Positions 34,467 through 43,580 of a stretch of 64,000 nucleotides of DNA are shown here, piece by piece. The stretch is taken from positions 6,080,001-6,144,000 of the forward strand of contig NZ_LT963352.1 in the NCBI RefSeq assembly GCF_900236475.1, read 5' to 3'. The position numbers were made by a program, and so were the translations under genes. Numbering within the stretch: position 1 is the stretch's first letter; every line of letters starts with the position of its first letter. The notes under the pieces were generated by a model, which saw only the letters and a program-made list of their open reading frames with translations, was not told the origin of the DNA and searched no databases. The DNA is from Streptomyces chartreusis NRRL 3882. Lineage in GTDB: Bacteria; Actinomycetota; Actinomycetes; Streptomycetales; Streptomycetaceae.

Positions 34467-35441
34467 TCACTTGGCTCCCAGAGCCGTCTGCAGGGCCTTG
34501 AGGTTGGCTTCCATGACCTGGAAGTAGTCGTCGCCGCGGGACTTGTCCGTGATGCCCTCGAGCGGGTCGAGGACGTCCGTCTTCAGGTTGGCGTCCCGGG
34601 CCAGGGTCTTCGCGGTCTTGTCGGAGACCAGTGTCTCGTAGAAGACGGTGGTGACGCCGTCGGCCTTGGCCTCCTGCTGGAGCTCCTTGACCCGGGCGGC
34701 GCTGGGCTCGCTCTCGGGGTCGAGGCCGGAGATGGCCTCCTGGGTGAGGCCGTAGCGCTCGGCGAGGTAGCCGAAGGCGGCGTGGTTGGTGAAGAAGACC
34801 TTGGTCCTGCTGTTCTTCAGGCCGTTCTCGAAGTCGCCGTTGAGCCCGTTCAGCTTCTCGACCAGGGCCGCGGTGTTCTTCCTGTAGTCGGCCGCGTGGT
34901 CCGGGTCGGCCTTCTCGAACGCCTTGCCGACGCCCTCGGCGACCTCGGCGTACTTCACCGGGTCCAGCCAGACGTGCGGGTCGCGGGCGTGCTCCTCCTC
35001 CTCGGCGTGGCCTTCCTCCTCGGCGTGCCCCTTCTCGCCCTCGTGGCTGTGCTCGGTGTTGCCGTGGTCCTCGAGGGTCGTCAGGGTGGCCGCGTCGATC
35101 TTCGTCTTGATGCCGGTCTGCGAGACCGCCTCGTCGACGGCGGGCTGGAGGCCCTTGAGGTAGAGCGCAGCGTCGGCCTCTTCGAGCTGGGCCCGCTGCT
35201 TGGTGCTGATCTCCAGGTCGTGCGGCTCCTGGCCGGGTTCGGTCAGGCTGGTGACGTTCGCGTGGTCGCCGCCGATCTGCTCGGCGAGGAACGCCATCGG
35301 GTAGAACGACGCGACGACGTCGAACTTGTCGGTGTTGCCCGTCGCCGCGCTGTCGCTGGAGCAGGCGGAGAGGGCACCGAGGCCGAGAGCGGTGGCCGCG
35401 GTGACCGCGGTGGCGGGTATGAGGCGTCGTCGTACGTTCAT
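34467..35441 (-). CDS. znuA: Zinc-binding lipoprotein ZnuA
   Basis: A 324-residue substrate-binding protein of the cluster A-I metal family. The N-terminus is a lipoprotein signal with lipobox LSAC (Cys near residue 24). The flexible loop is rich in His and Glu (HSHEGEKGHAEEEGHAEEEEH, in part) and precedes the metal ligand in DPHVWLDP. Family blocks EPHDLEIS and FFTNHAAFGYLAERYGL are present. ATG 35441 (MNVRRR) is chosen; upstream in-frame ATGs at 35450 and 35459 would place the start inside the operator. First gene of the znuA-znuC-znuB-zur unit. Confidence 0.93.
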   Translation of the reverse strand: MNVRRRLIPATAVTAATALGLGALSACSSDSAATGNTDKFDVVASFYPMAFLAEQIGGDHANVTSLTEPGQEPHDLEISTKQRAQLEEADAALYLKGLQPAVDEAVSQTGIKTKIDAATLTTLEDHGNTEHSHEGEKGHAEEEGHAEEEEHARDPHVWLDPVKYAEVAEGVGKAFEKADPDHAADYRKNTAALVEKLNGLNGDFENGLKNSRTKVFFTNHAAFGYLAERYGLTQEAISGLDPESEPSAARVKELQQEAKADGVTTVFYETLVSDKTAKTLARDANLKTDVLDPLEGITDKSRGDDYFQVMEANLKALQTALGAK

Positions 35442-35457
35442 GACACTCATTTTCAAC

Positions 35458-35477
35458 AAATATGGAAACCGTTGTCA
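35458..35477 (-). promoter_or_regulatory. Putative Zur box upstream of znuA
   Basis: On the minus strand TGACAACGGTTTCCATATTT lies just before the znuA start. It resembles the TGnnAAcGnTTnTCA-type Zur boxes of streptomycetes in layout and AT content, and overlaps the promoter region expected for znuA. A second, weaker candidate (TGAAAATGAGTGTCA) abuts it. Zur binding is inferred. Confidence 0.45.
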
Positions 35478-35623
35478 ACAAACCGGCTGAGCGGGTTCCG
35501 GGAGGGGGCCTGGCGGTCGCGGAGGGGGAGCGATTTGATTGAGGGGGCGCCCCCGCCGGTAACCTGAAGCATTCGCTGGAAGCAACTCGCTTCGTCGCCC
35601 GTCGTCGTAATGAAGAGAGCACC

Positions 35624-37006
<1,383 letters not shown>

Positions 37007-37024
37007 TCGCCCCTGGGCCCACGA

Positions 37025-37060
37025 CGGTGCCGGGTTCCTCTGCGGAGGGGCCCGGCACCG
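37025..37060 (+). terminator. Hairpin terminator after glyS
   Basis: CGGTGCCGGG (37025-37034) pairs perfectly with CCCGGCACCG (37051-37060), 18 bases after the glyS stop. GC-rich, no U-tract. Confidence 0.7.
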
Positions 37061-37145
37061 CCGCGTTTCAGTGGCGGGATTGGTCCTCCAGCGCCGCTGC
37101 CGATTGGCCCTGTTCCCGGGACCGGCGCGGCGCCAGGGTGAGCCC

Positions 37146-37757
37146 ATGAGCATCGCGTTTCTGCTGACCACTCTCGTCGTCGTCGCCACGCCGGGCACCG
37201 GAGTCGTCTACACCCTCGCCGCCGCGCTCTCCCGGGGCCGGCGCGCGAGTGTCGTCGCGGCCGTCGGGTGCACGCTCGGGATCGTGCCGCATCTGCTGGC
37301 CACGGTCACCGGGGTCGCCGCCCTGCTGCACGCCGGCGCGACCGCCTTCCAGGTGCTGAAGTACGCCGGGGTCGCCTACCTCCTGTACATGGCGTGGGCG
37401 ACGGTGCGGGACAAGGACGCGCTCGTGGTGGAGGAGCGGTCGGCGCCGGTGTCCGCGCGGCGGGTGATCGTGCGGGGTGTGCTGATCAACATCCTCAACC
37501 CGAAGCTGACGATCTTCTTCTTCGCGTTCCTGCCGCAGTTCGTGAGTCCCGGGGAGCCGCACGCGGTGGCGCGGATGGTGGGGCTCGGCGGGGTGTTCAT
37601 GCTGACGACCTTCGCCGTGTTCGCCGCGTACGGGGTGCTGGCCGCGTCGGTGCGCAGCCATGTGGTCGGGCGGCCCCGGGTGATGGCGTGGCTGCGGCGC
37701 GGCTTCGCCGGGTCGTTCCTGGCGCTGGGGGCGAAGCTGGCGTTCACGGCGCGGTAG
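37146..37757 (+). CDS. LysE/RhtB family exporter
   Basis: A 203-residue membrane protein with about six spans, of the LysE translocator family that exports amino acids or their derivatives. The signature N-terminal segment with VVATPGTGVVYTLAAALSRGRRA and the central GVLINILNPKLTIFFFAFLPQFV (both in part) identify it. The substrate is unknown. ATG 37146. It follows glyS after a terminator and ends 79 bp before the aldo/keto reductase gene. Confidence 0.9.
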   Translation: MSIAFLLTTLVVVATPGTGVVYTLAAALSRGRRASVVAAVGCTLGIVPHLLATVTGVAALLHAGATAFQVLKYAGVAYLLYMAWATVRDKDALVVEERSAPVSARRVIVRGVLINILNPKLTIFFFAFLPQFVSPGEPHAVARMVGLGGVFMLTTFAVFAAYGVLAASVRSHVVGRPRVMAWLRRGFAGSFLALGAKLAFTAR

Positions 37758-37777
37758 CCGAGAGTTCGGAGCAGGGG

Positions 37778-37820
37778 TGACAAGTATCGAATGACAGATA
37801 TTGAATTCTGTCAGCTGTCA
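37778..37820. promoter_or_regulatory. Operator-like repeats upstream of the AKR gene
   Basis: TGACAGA (37792-37798) and TCTGTCA (37807-37813) form a perfect inverted repeat with 8-bp spacer; CTGTCA recurs at 37815-37820 and TGACAAGTAT at 37778-37787 is a direct-repeat partner of TGACAGATAT. They lie 17-59 bp before the AKR start, a probable site for the downstream TetR protein. Confidence 0.55.
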
Positions 37821-37836
37821 TGGCACAGTGGACGGC

Positions 37837-38841
37837 ATGACGATGCGAACCCGAACCCTCGGAACCACCGGCCCCCAGGTCTCCGCCCTCGGTCTCGGCT
37901 GCATGGGCATGTCCGCGCTGTACGGCGAGGCGGACCGGGCCGAGTCCATCGCGACCCTCCACGCGGCGCTCGAAGCGGGCGTCACCCTGCTGGACACCGG
38001 CGACTTCTACGGCATGGGCCACAACGAGATGCTGATCGGCGAGGCCCTGCGCGCGGCCCCGGCCACCCGGCGTGAACAGGCCCTGGTCAGCGTGAAGTTC
38101 GGCGCCCTGCGCGACCCGGACGGCGGCTGGTCCGGCTACGACGGCCGGCCCGCCGCCGTGAAGAACTTCGCCGCCTACTCCCTCCAGCGGCTCGGCGTCG
38201 ACCACATCGACGTCTACCGCATCGCCCGCCTCGACCCCGACGTGCCGATCGAGGAGACGGTCGGCGCGATCGCGGAACTGGTCGAGAAGGGCTACGTGCG
38301 GCACATCGGCCTCAGCGAGGTCGGCGCCGAGACGATCCGGCGGGCCGCCGCCACCGCGCCGATCTCCGACCTCCAGATCGAGTACTCCCTCATCTCACGC
38401 GGCATCGAGGACGAGATCCTCCCCACCACGCGCGAGCTGGGCATCGGCATCACGGCGTACGGCGTGCTCTCCCGGGGCCTGATCTCCGGCCACTTCACCG
38501 CCGACCGGCAGCTCGGCACGGGCGACTTCCGGGCGATGTCCCCGCGCTTCCAGGGGGACAACCTCCGGCACAACCTGAACCTCGTCGAGGCGCTGCGGAA
38601 GATCGCCGAGCAGAAGGGCGTCAGCGTCGCGCAGATCGCCATCGCCTGGGTGCTCTCGCGCGGTGAGGACGTGGTGCCCCTGGTCGGCGCCCGACGCCGC
38701 GACCGGCTCGGCGAGGCCCTGGGAGCGCTGGACGTCACGCTGGACGCGGCCGACCTGGCCGCGATCGAGGAGGCCGTGCCCGCCGGCGCCGCCGCCGGTG
38801 ACCGCTACCCGGCGGCCCAGATGGCGCACCTCGAGAGCTGA
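37837..38841 (+). CDS. Aldo/keto reductase
   Basis: A 334-residue NADPH-dependent aldo/keto reductase of the AKR13-like group. The catalytic Asp and Tyr are in LLDTGDFYGMGHNE, the Lys in LVSVKFG; the usual catalytic His region reads VDHIDVYRIARLDP, so the position that is often His in LYYxHR is Arg-Ile-Ala-Arg. The C-terminal cofactor block includes VVPLVGARRRDRLGE. ATG 37837 is used; ATG 37843 is also possible. A TetR gene follows 25 bp later, and the pair is probably an operon under that regulator. Confidence 0.88.
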   Translation: MTMRTRTLGTTGPQVSALGLGCMGMSALYGEADRAESIATLHAALEAGVTLLDTGDFYGMGHNEMLIGEALRAAPATRREQALVSVKFGALRDPDGGWSGYDGRPAAVKNFAAYSLQRLGVDHIDVYRIARLDPDVPIEETVGAIAELVEKGYVRHIGLSEVGAETIRRAAATAPISDLQIEYSLISRGIEDEILPTTRELGIGITAYGVLSRGLISGHFTADRQLGTGDFRAMSPRFQGDNLRHNLNLVEALRKIAEQKGVSVAQIAIAWVLSRGEDVVPLVGARRRDRLGEALGALDVTLDAADLAAIEEAVPAGAAAGDRYPAAQMAHLES

Positions 38842-38866
38842 ACCGCGCTGCGGGTACGGTCTGGGC

Positions 38867-39457
38867 ATGGCACCGACCAGCGAGACCCTGACCGCCGAGC
38901 GCATCCTGGAGGCGACCGAGGAGGTGCTGCGCCGCCACGGCCCGGCCAAGGCCACCGTGGTGGACGTGGCCCGCGCGCTCGGCGTCAGCCACGGCAGCGT
39001 CTACCGTCACTTCCGCACCAAGGCGGCGCTGCGCGAGGCCGTCACCAAGCGCTGGCTGGACCGCACCTCCGTGGAGCTGTCCGGGATCGTCGCCGCGGAC
39101 CGCGACCCGGAGGCCCGGTTGCGGGACTGGCTCACCACGCTGTTCGCCGCGAAGCGCCGCAAGGCGGGCGACGATCCGGAGCTGTTCGCCACGTACACGG
39201 TCCTCACCGGCGAGAACGGCACGGTGGTCGGCGAGCACATCGCCGACCTGACCGCTCAGCTGACCCGGATCGTCGAGGCGGGCGTGCAGTCCGGCACCTT
39301 CGCCGCCACGACCGACCCCGGGGCGACCGCCCGCGCCCTCTTCCACGCCACGGGCCGCTTCCACGACCCGTGCTACGCCCGGGAGTGGGAAGAACCCGGC
39401 ATCGAGGCGGACTTCACGGCGGTCATGGACCTCGTGGTCCGGGGGCTGCGGCCCTAG
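38867..39457 (+). CDS. TetR family regulator
   Basis: A 196-residue TetR-type repressor. The N-terminal helix-turn-helix covers residues 10-55, with VVDVARALGVSHGSVYRHFRTKAALREAV as the recognisable segment (in part). The C-terminal domain is the alpha-helical ligand/dimerisation part. It lies 25 bp after the aldo/keto reductase gene; the inverted repeat before that gene is a likely binding site. The inducer is unknown. Confidence 0.88.
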   Translation: MAPTSETLTAERILEATEEVLRRHGPAKATVVDVARALGVSHGSVYRHFRTKAALREAVTKRWLDRTSVELSGIVAADRDPEARLRDWLTTLFAAKRRKAGDDPELFATYTVLTGENGTVVGEHIADLTAQLTRIVEAGVQSGTFAATTDPGATARALFHATGRFHDPCYAREWEEPGIEADFTAVMDLVVRGLRP

Positions 39458-39515
39458 GGCGCGCCCCTTCGGCCGGCGCCGGGTCCAGGGGAGGACGCAC
39501 CTCGGTGCTCACCTG

Positions 39516-40199
39516 TCAGGTCAGCGCGGGCGCCACGGCGAATCCGCGGTCGGGGATGGCCAGATAGCGCCGGTTGAACCGGACGAACGGCTCGATGAGC
39601 AGGTCGACGAAGACCAGGAACGCCACCGTGCCGATGCCGACCGGGCCGCCCAGCAGCCACCCGGACACCAGAAGGGCGCCCTCGATCAGGCCCTTCCCGC
39701 ACCAGAAGGGCCACTTCCACCGCTGCCGTGCGGTGATGGCCACCAGGTCGATCGCGCGGATGCCGAAGCCGCTCATGATGATCAGGGCCGAGGCGTACGC
39801 GCAGAACAGTGCCCCGAGCAGCATCAGCGGGTATCCGCCGAGCCCCAGATGTCCGGCGAGTCCTACCCACTGGTGGATGTCGATCAGGGTGCCGCAGAGG
39901 AAGAAGGTCAGGAACGGGGAGAGCACCGGGCGCCGTCTGTTCCACACGGCCCATACGCCGATGCAGACGAGCGCCACTGCCGCCTGGCAGACGCCGATCG
40001 TCAGGGGCAGGTGTTCGAGGACTCCCAGCGCGAACACGTCGAGGGGGTCGGTCCCCAGATGGGACTGGATGAAGAAGTGGGCACCCACCGAGAAGAGCAG
40101 ACAGCCGGCCAGGTAGACGAGTGCCGGGTGCCGTACCTTTCCGTTCGGCGGTTCGCCCTGGTGTCCGTCGTTGTGTATGAGGTCGTTCGTACCGGTCAT
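39516..40199 (-). CDS. YczE/YitT-type integral membrane protein
   Basis: A 227-residue membrane protein with about five hydrophobic spans, similar to the YczE family of putative membrane proteins. Features of the group are GTDPLDVFALGVLEHLPLTIG (in part) near residue 50 and the Gly-rich SGFGIRAIDLVAI. ATG 40199 has GGAGG at suitable spacing, and the frame upstream of it is not part of this protein. The function is unknown. Convergent with the TetR gene; a decayed region lies directly upstream. Confidence 0.8.
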   Translation of the reverse strand: MTGTNDLIHNDGHQGEPPNGKVRHPALVYLAGCLLFSVGAHFFIQSHLGTDPLDVFALGVLEHLPLTIGVCQAAVALVCIGVWAVWNRRRPVLSPFLTFFLCGTLIDIHQWVGLAGHLGLGGYPLMLLGALFCAYASALIIMSGFGIRAIDLVAITARQRWKWPFWCGKGLIEGALLVSGWLLGGPVGIGTVAFLVFVDLLIEPFVRFNRRYLAIPDRGFAVAPALT

Positions 40200-40416
40200 A
40201 CGGTCCTCCAGGTCGTGAAGAACTCGGCCGTGACGGTGAGGGAGAGCTTGACGGCGCGTCGATGCAGGCGTGCGCGCCGAATGCCATCGCGAAGACCTGG
40301 GGCCGCACGTCGGAGGCCGCACCGAGTCCGATGGCCAGTCCGCACGGAAATCCGTTATGGGCAACGCTGCGGACGTACAGGAGGCGGGGGTTCGATATCC
40401 CGACGGATCGCCTCAA
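40196..40416 (-). pseudogene. Frameshifted coding remnant upstream of the YczE gene
   Basis: A frame entering at 40416 has strong G/C third positions from about 40322 to 40258 and encodes ASDVRPQVFAMAFGAHACID. The bias then moves to another frame by a one-base shift near 40252-40257 and continues as AVKLSLTVTAEFFTTWRTV to a TGA (40196-40198) that overlaps the YczE ATG. This is the pattern of a gene with a single-base deletion. The family is not recognised; a loose likeness to the P450 haem loop (FGAHAC) is contradicted by the short C-terminus. Confidence 0.35.
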
Positions 40417-40489
40417 CCGGGCAGATCGGCGATTTATCCTTGCCGTCCATGCATGGTTCAGCGAGCACGAAGGTCAAAATTTCCTCCAT
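40355..40489 (-). pseudogene. Decayed ferredoxin-like ORF
   Basis: A 44-codon frame starting at ATG 40489 reads EILTFVLAEPCMDGKDKSP and then ICPVEAIRRDIEP. This follows the N-terminus of 7Fe/FdxA-type ferredoxins (FVIAEPC-x-D-x-K-D-K-x-C...C-P-V-x-x-I), but two residues and one or more cluster cysteines are missing, so a full iron-sulfur cluster cannot form. The surrounding 634-bp stretch (40200-40833) has lower GC than the rest of the window and no intact gene. Likely a decayed gene. Confidence 0.4.
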
Positions 40490-40833
40490 GGCAATCGACC
40501 TGCTCACGTGCGCCGCACAGACGCCACACAAGAGGGCCCGATGAATAATTCCACGCATTCGACGGGCAATATTGATCGATCCAGCCCGTGGCTGCGCAAA
40601 GGTTAGTCGAGCATTCGAGTTGACGTCCAGAAGTCATTCGGTCGGCAATCAGCCAATCCATCATCTGCCACAGGATTGTCTGAAAGGGAACCTCGGCTGG
40701 CCCGAAACGGGCCGGAGACCGTCTCTCCCGGCCCCTGGGCGATCGCCGTACCGGGTGCGCCCCGGCCGGGAGGGGCACAGGATGGGACGTGAGGGGGTCG
40801 CCGCGCGGGGGCGCTGAGAAGGAGATGGCGATC

Positions 40834-41691
40834 GTGGATCTCATACTGCGCCCGGGCACCGCGGACGATGCCGCGGAGTGCGGAAGGATCTGCTACGAGG
40901 CCTTCGCCGGCATCGCCGAGGAGCACGCTTTCCCACCCGACTTCCCGAGCCCCGACGTGGGGGTCGCGGTGATCGAGGGAGCCCTGACGCATCCGGGCTT
41001 CTACAGTGTCGTCGCCGAGCTCGACGGGCGGATCGTGGGCAGCAACTTCCTCGACGAACGCTCGACCGTCGTCGGGGTCGGGCCCATCACCGTCGACCCC
41101 GGCGTGCAGAACGCGGGCGTGGGCCGCCGCCTGATGCGGGACGTGATGGAGCGGGCCGACGAACGCGGGGCGCCGGGCATCCGGCTGTTGCAGAGCGGCT
41201 ACCACAACAGGTCGTTCTCGCTGTACATGAGCCTGGGCTTCGTCCACCGGGCCACGATGGCCTGCGTGCAGGGCCCGCCGATCGGGCGTGAGATGCCCGG
41301 CTACACGGTGCGGGAGGCCACGGACGCGGACCTCGGCGCCTGCAACGAGGTGTGCCGGCAGGTCCACGGCGTCGACCGTGGTGGCGAGGTCGCCGACGGG
41401 CTCAAACAGGGCACCGCCCGGGTCGTCGAGCGCGCGGGACGCGTCACCGGGTACGCCACCGACCTCGCCTTCTTCGCGCACGCCGTCGGCGAGACGACCC
41501 CGGACCTCCAGGCCCTGATCGCCGCCGCCCCGCAGTTCGCCGGCCCGGGCATCCTCGTCCCCACGAGCGACAGCGTGCTGCTGAGGTGGTGCCTGGCCAA
41601 CGGCCTCAAGATCGTGCAGCTGATGAGCCTGATGACCATCGGCCTGTACAACCAGCCCGACGGGGCGTACCTGCCCTCGATCCTCTACTAG
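40834..41691 (+). CDS. Tandem-GNAT acetyltransferase
   Basis: A 285-residue protein. The N-terminal GNAT domain (residues about 1-145) has the CoA loop NAGVGRRLM and the strand GPITVDPGVQ. The C-terminal half (from about 150) begins YTVREATDADLGACNEVCR like a second, degenerate GNAT domain and ends MSLMTIGLYNQPDGAYLPSILY, a known ending of two-domain acetyltransferases. The GTG at 40834 has GAGAAGGAG at 9-nt spacing and is preferred to ATG 40825, which lies within 1 nt of that site. The substrate is unknown. Confidence 0.82.
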   Translation: MDLILRPGTADDAAECGRICYEAFAGIAEEHAFPPDFPSPDVGVAVIEGALTHPGFYSVVAELDGRIVGSNFLDERSTVVGVGPITVDPGVQNAGVGRRLMRDVMERADERGAPGIRLLQSGYHNRSFSLYMSLGFVHRATMACVQGPPIGREMPGYTVREATDADLGACNEVCRQVHGVDRGGEVADGLKQGTARVVERAGRVTGYATDLAFFAHAVGETTPDLQALIAAAPQFAGPGILVPTSDSVLLRWCLANGLKIVQLMSLMTIGLYNQPDGAYLPSILY

Positions 41692-41722
41692 GGGCTCTTC
41701 GGTACCGGACCCGTCCGGTCGC

Positions 41723-41929
41723 TCACGCCGCCGTCGGGTCCACCGTCGCCTGGTGGGCCTCCGCCAGGTGCTCCTCGGCCTTCAGCCAGGGCAGGAACTG
41801 GGCGCCTCTGCGCCAGCCGCAGGTGTCGCATCTGATCGTGCGCTGCACGCCGGTGCGCCGCACCCGCACCACGTGCTCGCGGCCGTGCTGGTCCCAGCGG
41901 CTGACCTTGCTGGTGTCGATCTGCGCCAT
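41723..41929 (-). CDS. Small zinc-finger-like protein
   Basis: A 68-residue basic protein with a Cys-x2-Cys, 16 residues, His-x4-His arrangement (CDTCG...EEHLAEAH) that could bind one zinc ion. Ahead of it lies a stretch of alternating basic and hydrophobic residues (HGREHVVRVRRTGVQRTIR). ATG 41929 follows CGGGAGGCGTC. I do not know its family or role; size and finger suggest nucleic-acid or protein binding. It is convergent with the GNAT gene. Confidence 0.68.
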   Translation of the reverse strand: MAQIDTSKVSRWDQHGREHVVRVRRTGVQRTIRCDTCGWRRGAQFLPWLKAEEHLAEAHQATVDPTAA

Positions 41930-42045
41930 GACGCCTCCCGCGTCCAGGAATCCGGCGGATCCGGTCCGCTCGCAGCAAGGAGTGTGCTGCAAGACCAACA
42001 TCAACAGGGTTTTCCCGGACGCGAGTTATCAGGCCGTGAGACACC

Positions 42046-43479
42046 TCAAACGATCGTGCGCGGCAGCCGGAGACTCAGCGCGCCGGTCAGCACCACTCCG
42101 CCGAGCTGCACCAGCAACGTCGTGACCAGGGCGTCCCGCATGCCCATCCCCGGGACCAGGGACAGGAACAGCGTGCCCAGGGTCGCCACCCCGAGTGCCA
42201 GTGCCGACTGCTGAGTGGTGATCATCACTCCGCTGCCGACACCGGCGCGGGCGGCCGGCACCTCGGAGAGGATGACCCGGTAGACGACGGGGAGTTGCAG
42301 CGCCTGGCCCGCGCCGGCGACCGCCGCCCCCGGGAGCAGCTCGACGAAGCCGAGGTGCGGCCAGAAGCGCCAGGCGGCCAGTGCCATCAGCGCCAGGCCC
42401 AGACCCTGGAGCGCGGCGCCCGCCGTCACCACCCGCGTGCCGTACCGGGCGACCAGCCGCGGGCCCAGCAGCGAGAAGACGAAGAACACCACCGCCAGCG
42501 GCGCGAGCGCCAGGCCCGCGGCGACCGGGTCGAGCCCGGCGCCCTGCTGCAGCGCCACGGCGATCACGAACATGAAGCCGCTGAAGCCGATGGAGAAGGG
42601 CAGCACCAGCAGCAGTCCGCGGCGCAGGGAGGTGAGCGCGAACAGGCTCGGCGGGACCAGCGGCGTACGGCCCTCGCGGTCGGCCCGCCGCTCGACCACG
42701 TAGAACGCCGCCGCCGCGAACGGGAACGCCGCCAGCGACAGCCATGTCCACAGCGGCCAGCCCGCCGCCCGGCCCTCGGTGAGCGGCACCAGCAGCGTCA
42801 GGAGCGAGGCCGCCAGGAGGACCGTGCCCGGGACGTCGACCGGCTCCGGCCGCGTGGACCGGGTCTCGGGGACCGCGCGGACGGCCAGGACCAGCCCGGC
42901 GAGGACGACCGGCACGTTGACGAGGAACACCGAGCGCCAGCCGGTCCCCGCGATGTCGGCGGCCACCAGGACCCCGCCGAGGATCTGCCCGGCCACCATG
43001 GACAGCCCCGCGGTGGCGCCGTACAGGCCCATGGCCTTCGCCCGCCGCGGGCCCGTCGTGGTCGCCTGGATGGTGGCCAGCACCTGCGGCAGCATCGCGG
43101 CGGCCGACGCGCCCTGCGCGACCCGGGCCGCGACCAGCGACCAGGCGCCGGGCGCCAGTCCGCACGCCAGCGAGGTCAGCCCGAAGGCCGCCATGCCGAC
43201 GAGGAACAGCCGCCGCCGGCCGAACAGGTCACCGAGCCGTCCGCCGAGGACCAGCAGCACGGCGTACGACACCCCGTACCCGGCGACGACGAGTTCGAGG
43301 ACCGACTCGCTCGCGGCGAGGTCGGCGCCGATGGTGGGCAGGGCGACGTTCACGATGAAGAAGTCGATGAGCGGCAGTGCCGCGGCCAGCAGCACTGTGA
43401 ACAGTCCGAGCCCGCCGAGCACGGGAGCCGGAGCGGCGGGGGAGCGGACGGGACGTGAGGTGAGGGATTCCGTGGTCAC
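42046..43479 (-). CDS. MFS transporter, DHA2-type drug exporter
   Basis: A 477-residue major facilitator with about fourteen spans, as in the drug:H+ antiporter-2 group. Motif A is GRLGDLFGRRRLFLVG, and DHA2 motifs such as FFIVNVALPTIGADL near residue 40 and the GWRSVFLVNVPV block are clear. The start is GTG 43479. Divergent from an MmyB-type regulator gene, with two CTGGTA-type sites in the 101-bp gap. Probably effluxes a drug-like compound. Confidence 0.9.
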   Translation of the reverse strand: MTTESLTSRPVRSPAAPAPVLGGLGLFTVLLAAALPLIDFFIVNVALPTIGADLAASESVLELVVAGYGVSYAVLLVLGGRLGDLFGRRRLFLVGMAAFGLTSLACGLAPGAWSLVAARVAQGASAAAMLPQVLATIQATTTGPRRAKAMGLYGATAGLSMVAGQILGGVLVAADIAGTGWRSVFLVNVPVVLAGLVLAVRAVPETRSTRPEPVDVPGTVLLAASLLTLLVPLTEGRAAGWPLWTWLSLAAFPFAAAAFYVVERRADREGRTPLVPPSLFALTSLRRGLLLVLPFSIGFSGFMFVIAVALQQGAGLDPVAAGLALAPLAVVFFVFSLLGPRLVARYGTRVVTAGAALQGLGLALMALAAWRFWPHLGFVELLPGAAVAGAGQALQLPVVYRVILSEVPAARAGVGSGVMITTQQSALALGVATLGTLFLSLVPGMGMRDALVTTLLVQLGGVVLTGALSLRLPRTIV

Positions 43480-43505
43480 GTCATCAGCCTGCGGCGGCGC
43501 TCAGG

Positions 43506-43537
43506 CTGGTACCAGAGTGTTCTTATCCTGGTAGCAG
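43506..43537. promoter_or_regulatory. Twin CTGGTAnCAG operator-like sites
   Basis: CTGGTACCAG (43506-43515, perfect palindrome) and CTGGTAGCAG (43528-43537) start exactly 22 bp, two helical turns, apart in the 101-bp gap between the divergent MFS and MmyB-type regulator genes. The layout fits binding of two dimers of the regulator to control both promoters. Confidence 0.6.
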
Positions 43538-43580
43538 CGCCACCTGGAAACAGGGTCCGGGCAGCGGCAGGCTGAAGGGT

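Noticed and set aside
40196..40416. P450 haem-loop interpretation of AFGAHAC
   Set aside because: The Gly after Cys-Ile is Asp, the LAR helix is missing, and only about 22 residues follow the Cys; a P450 needs 40-60.
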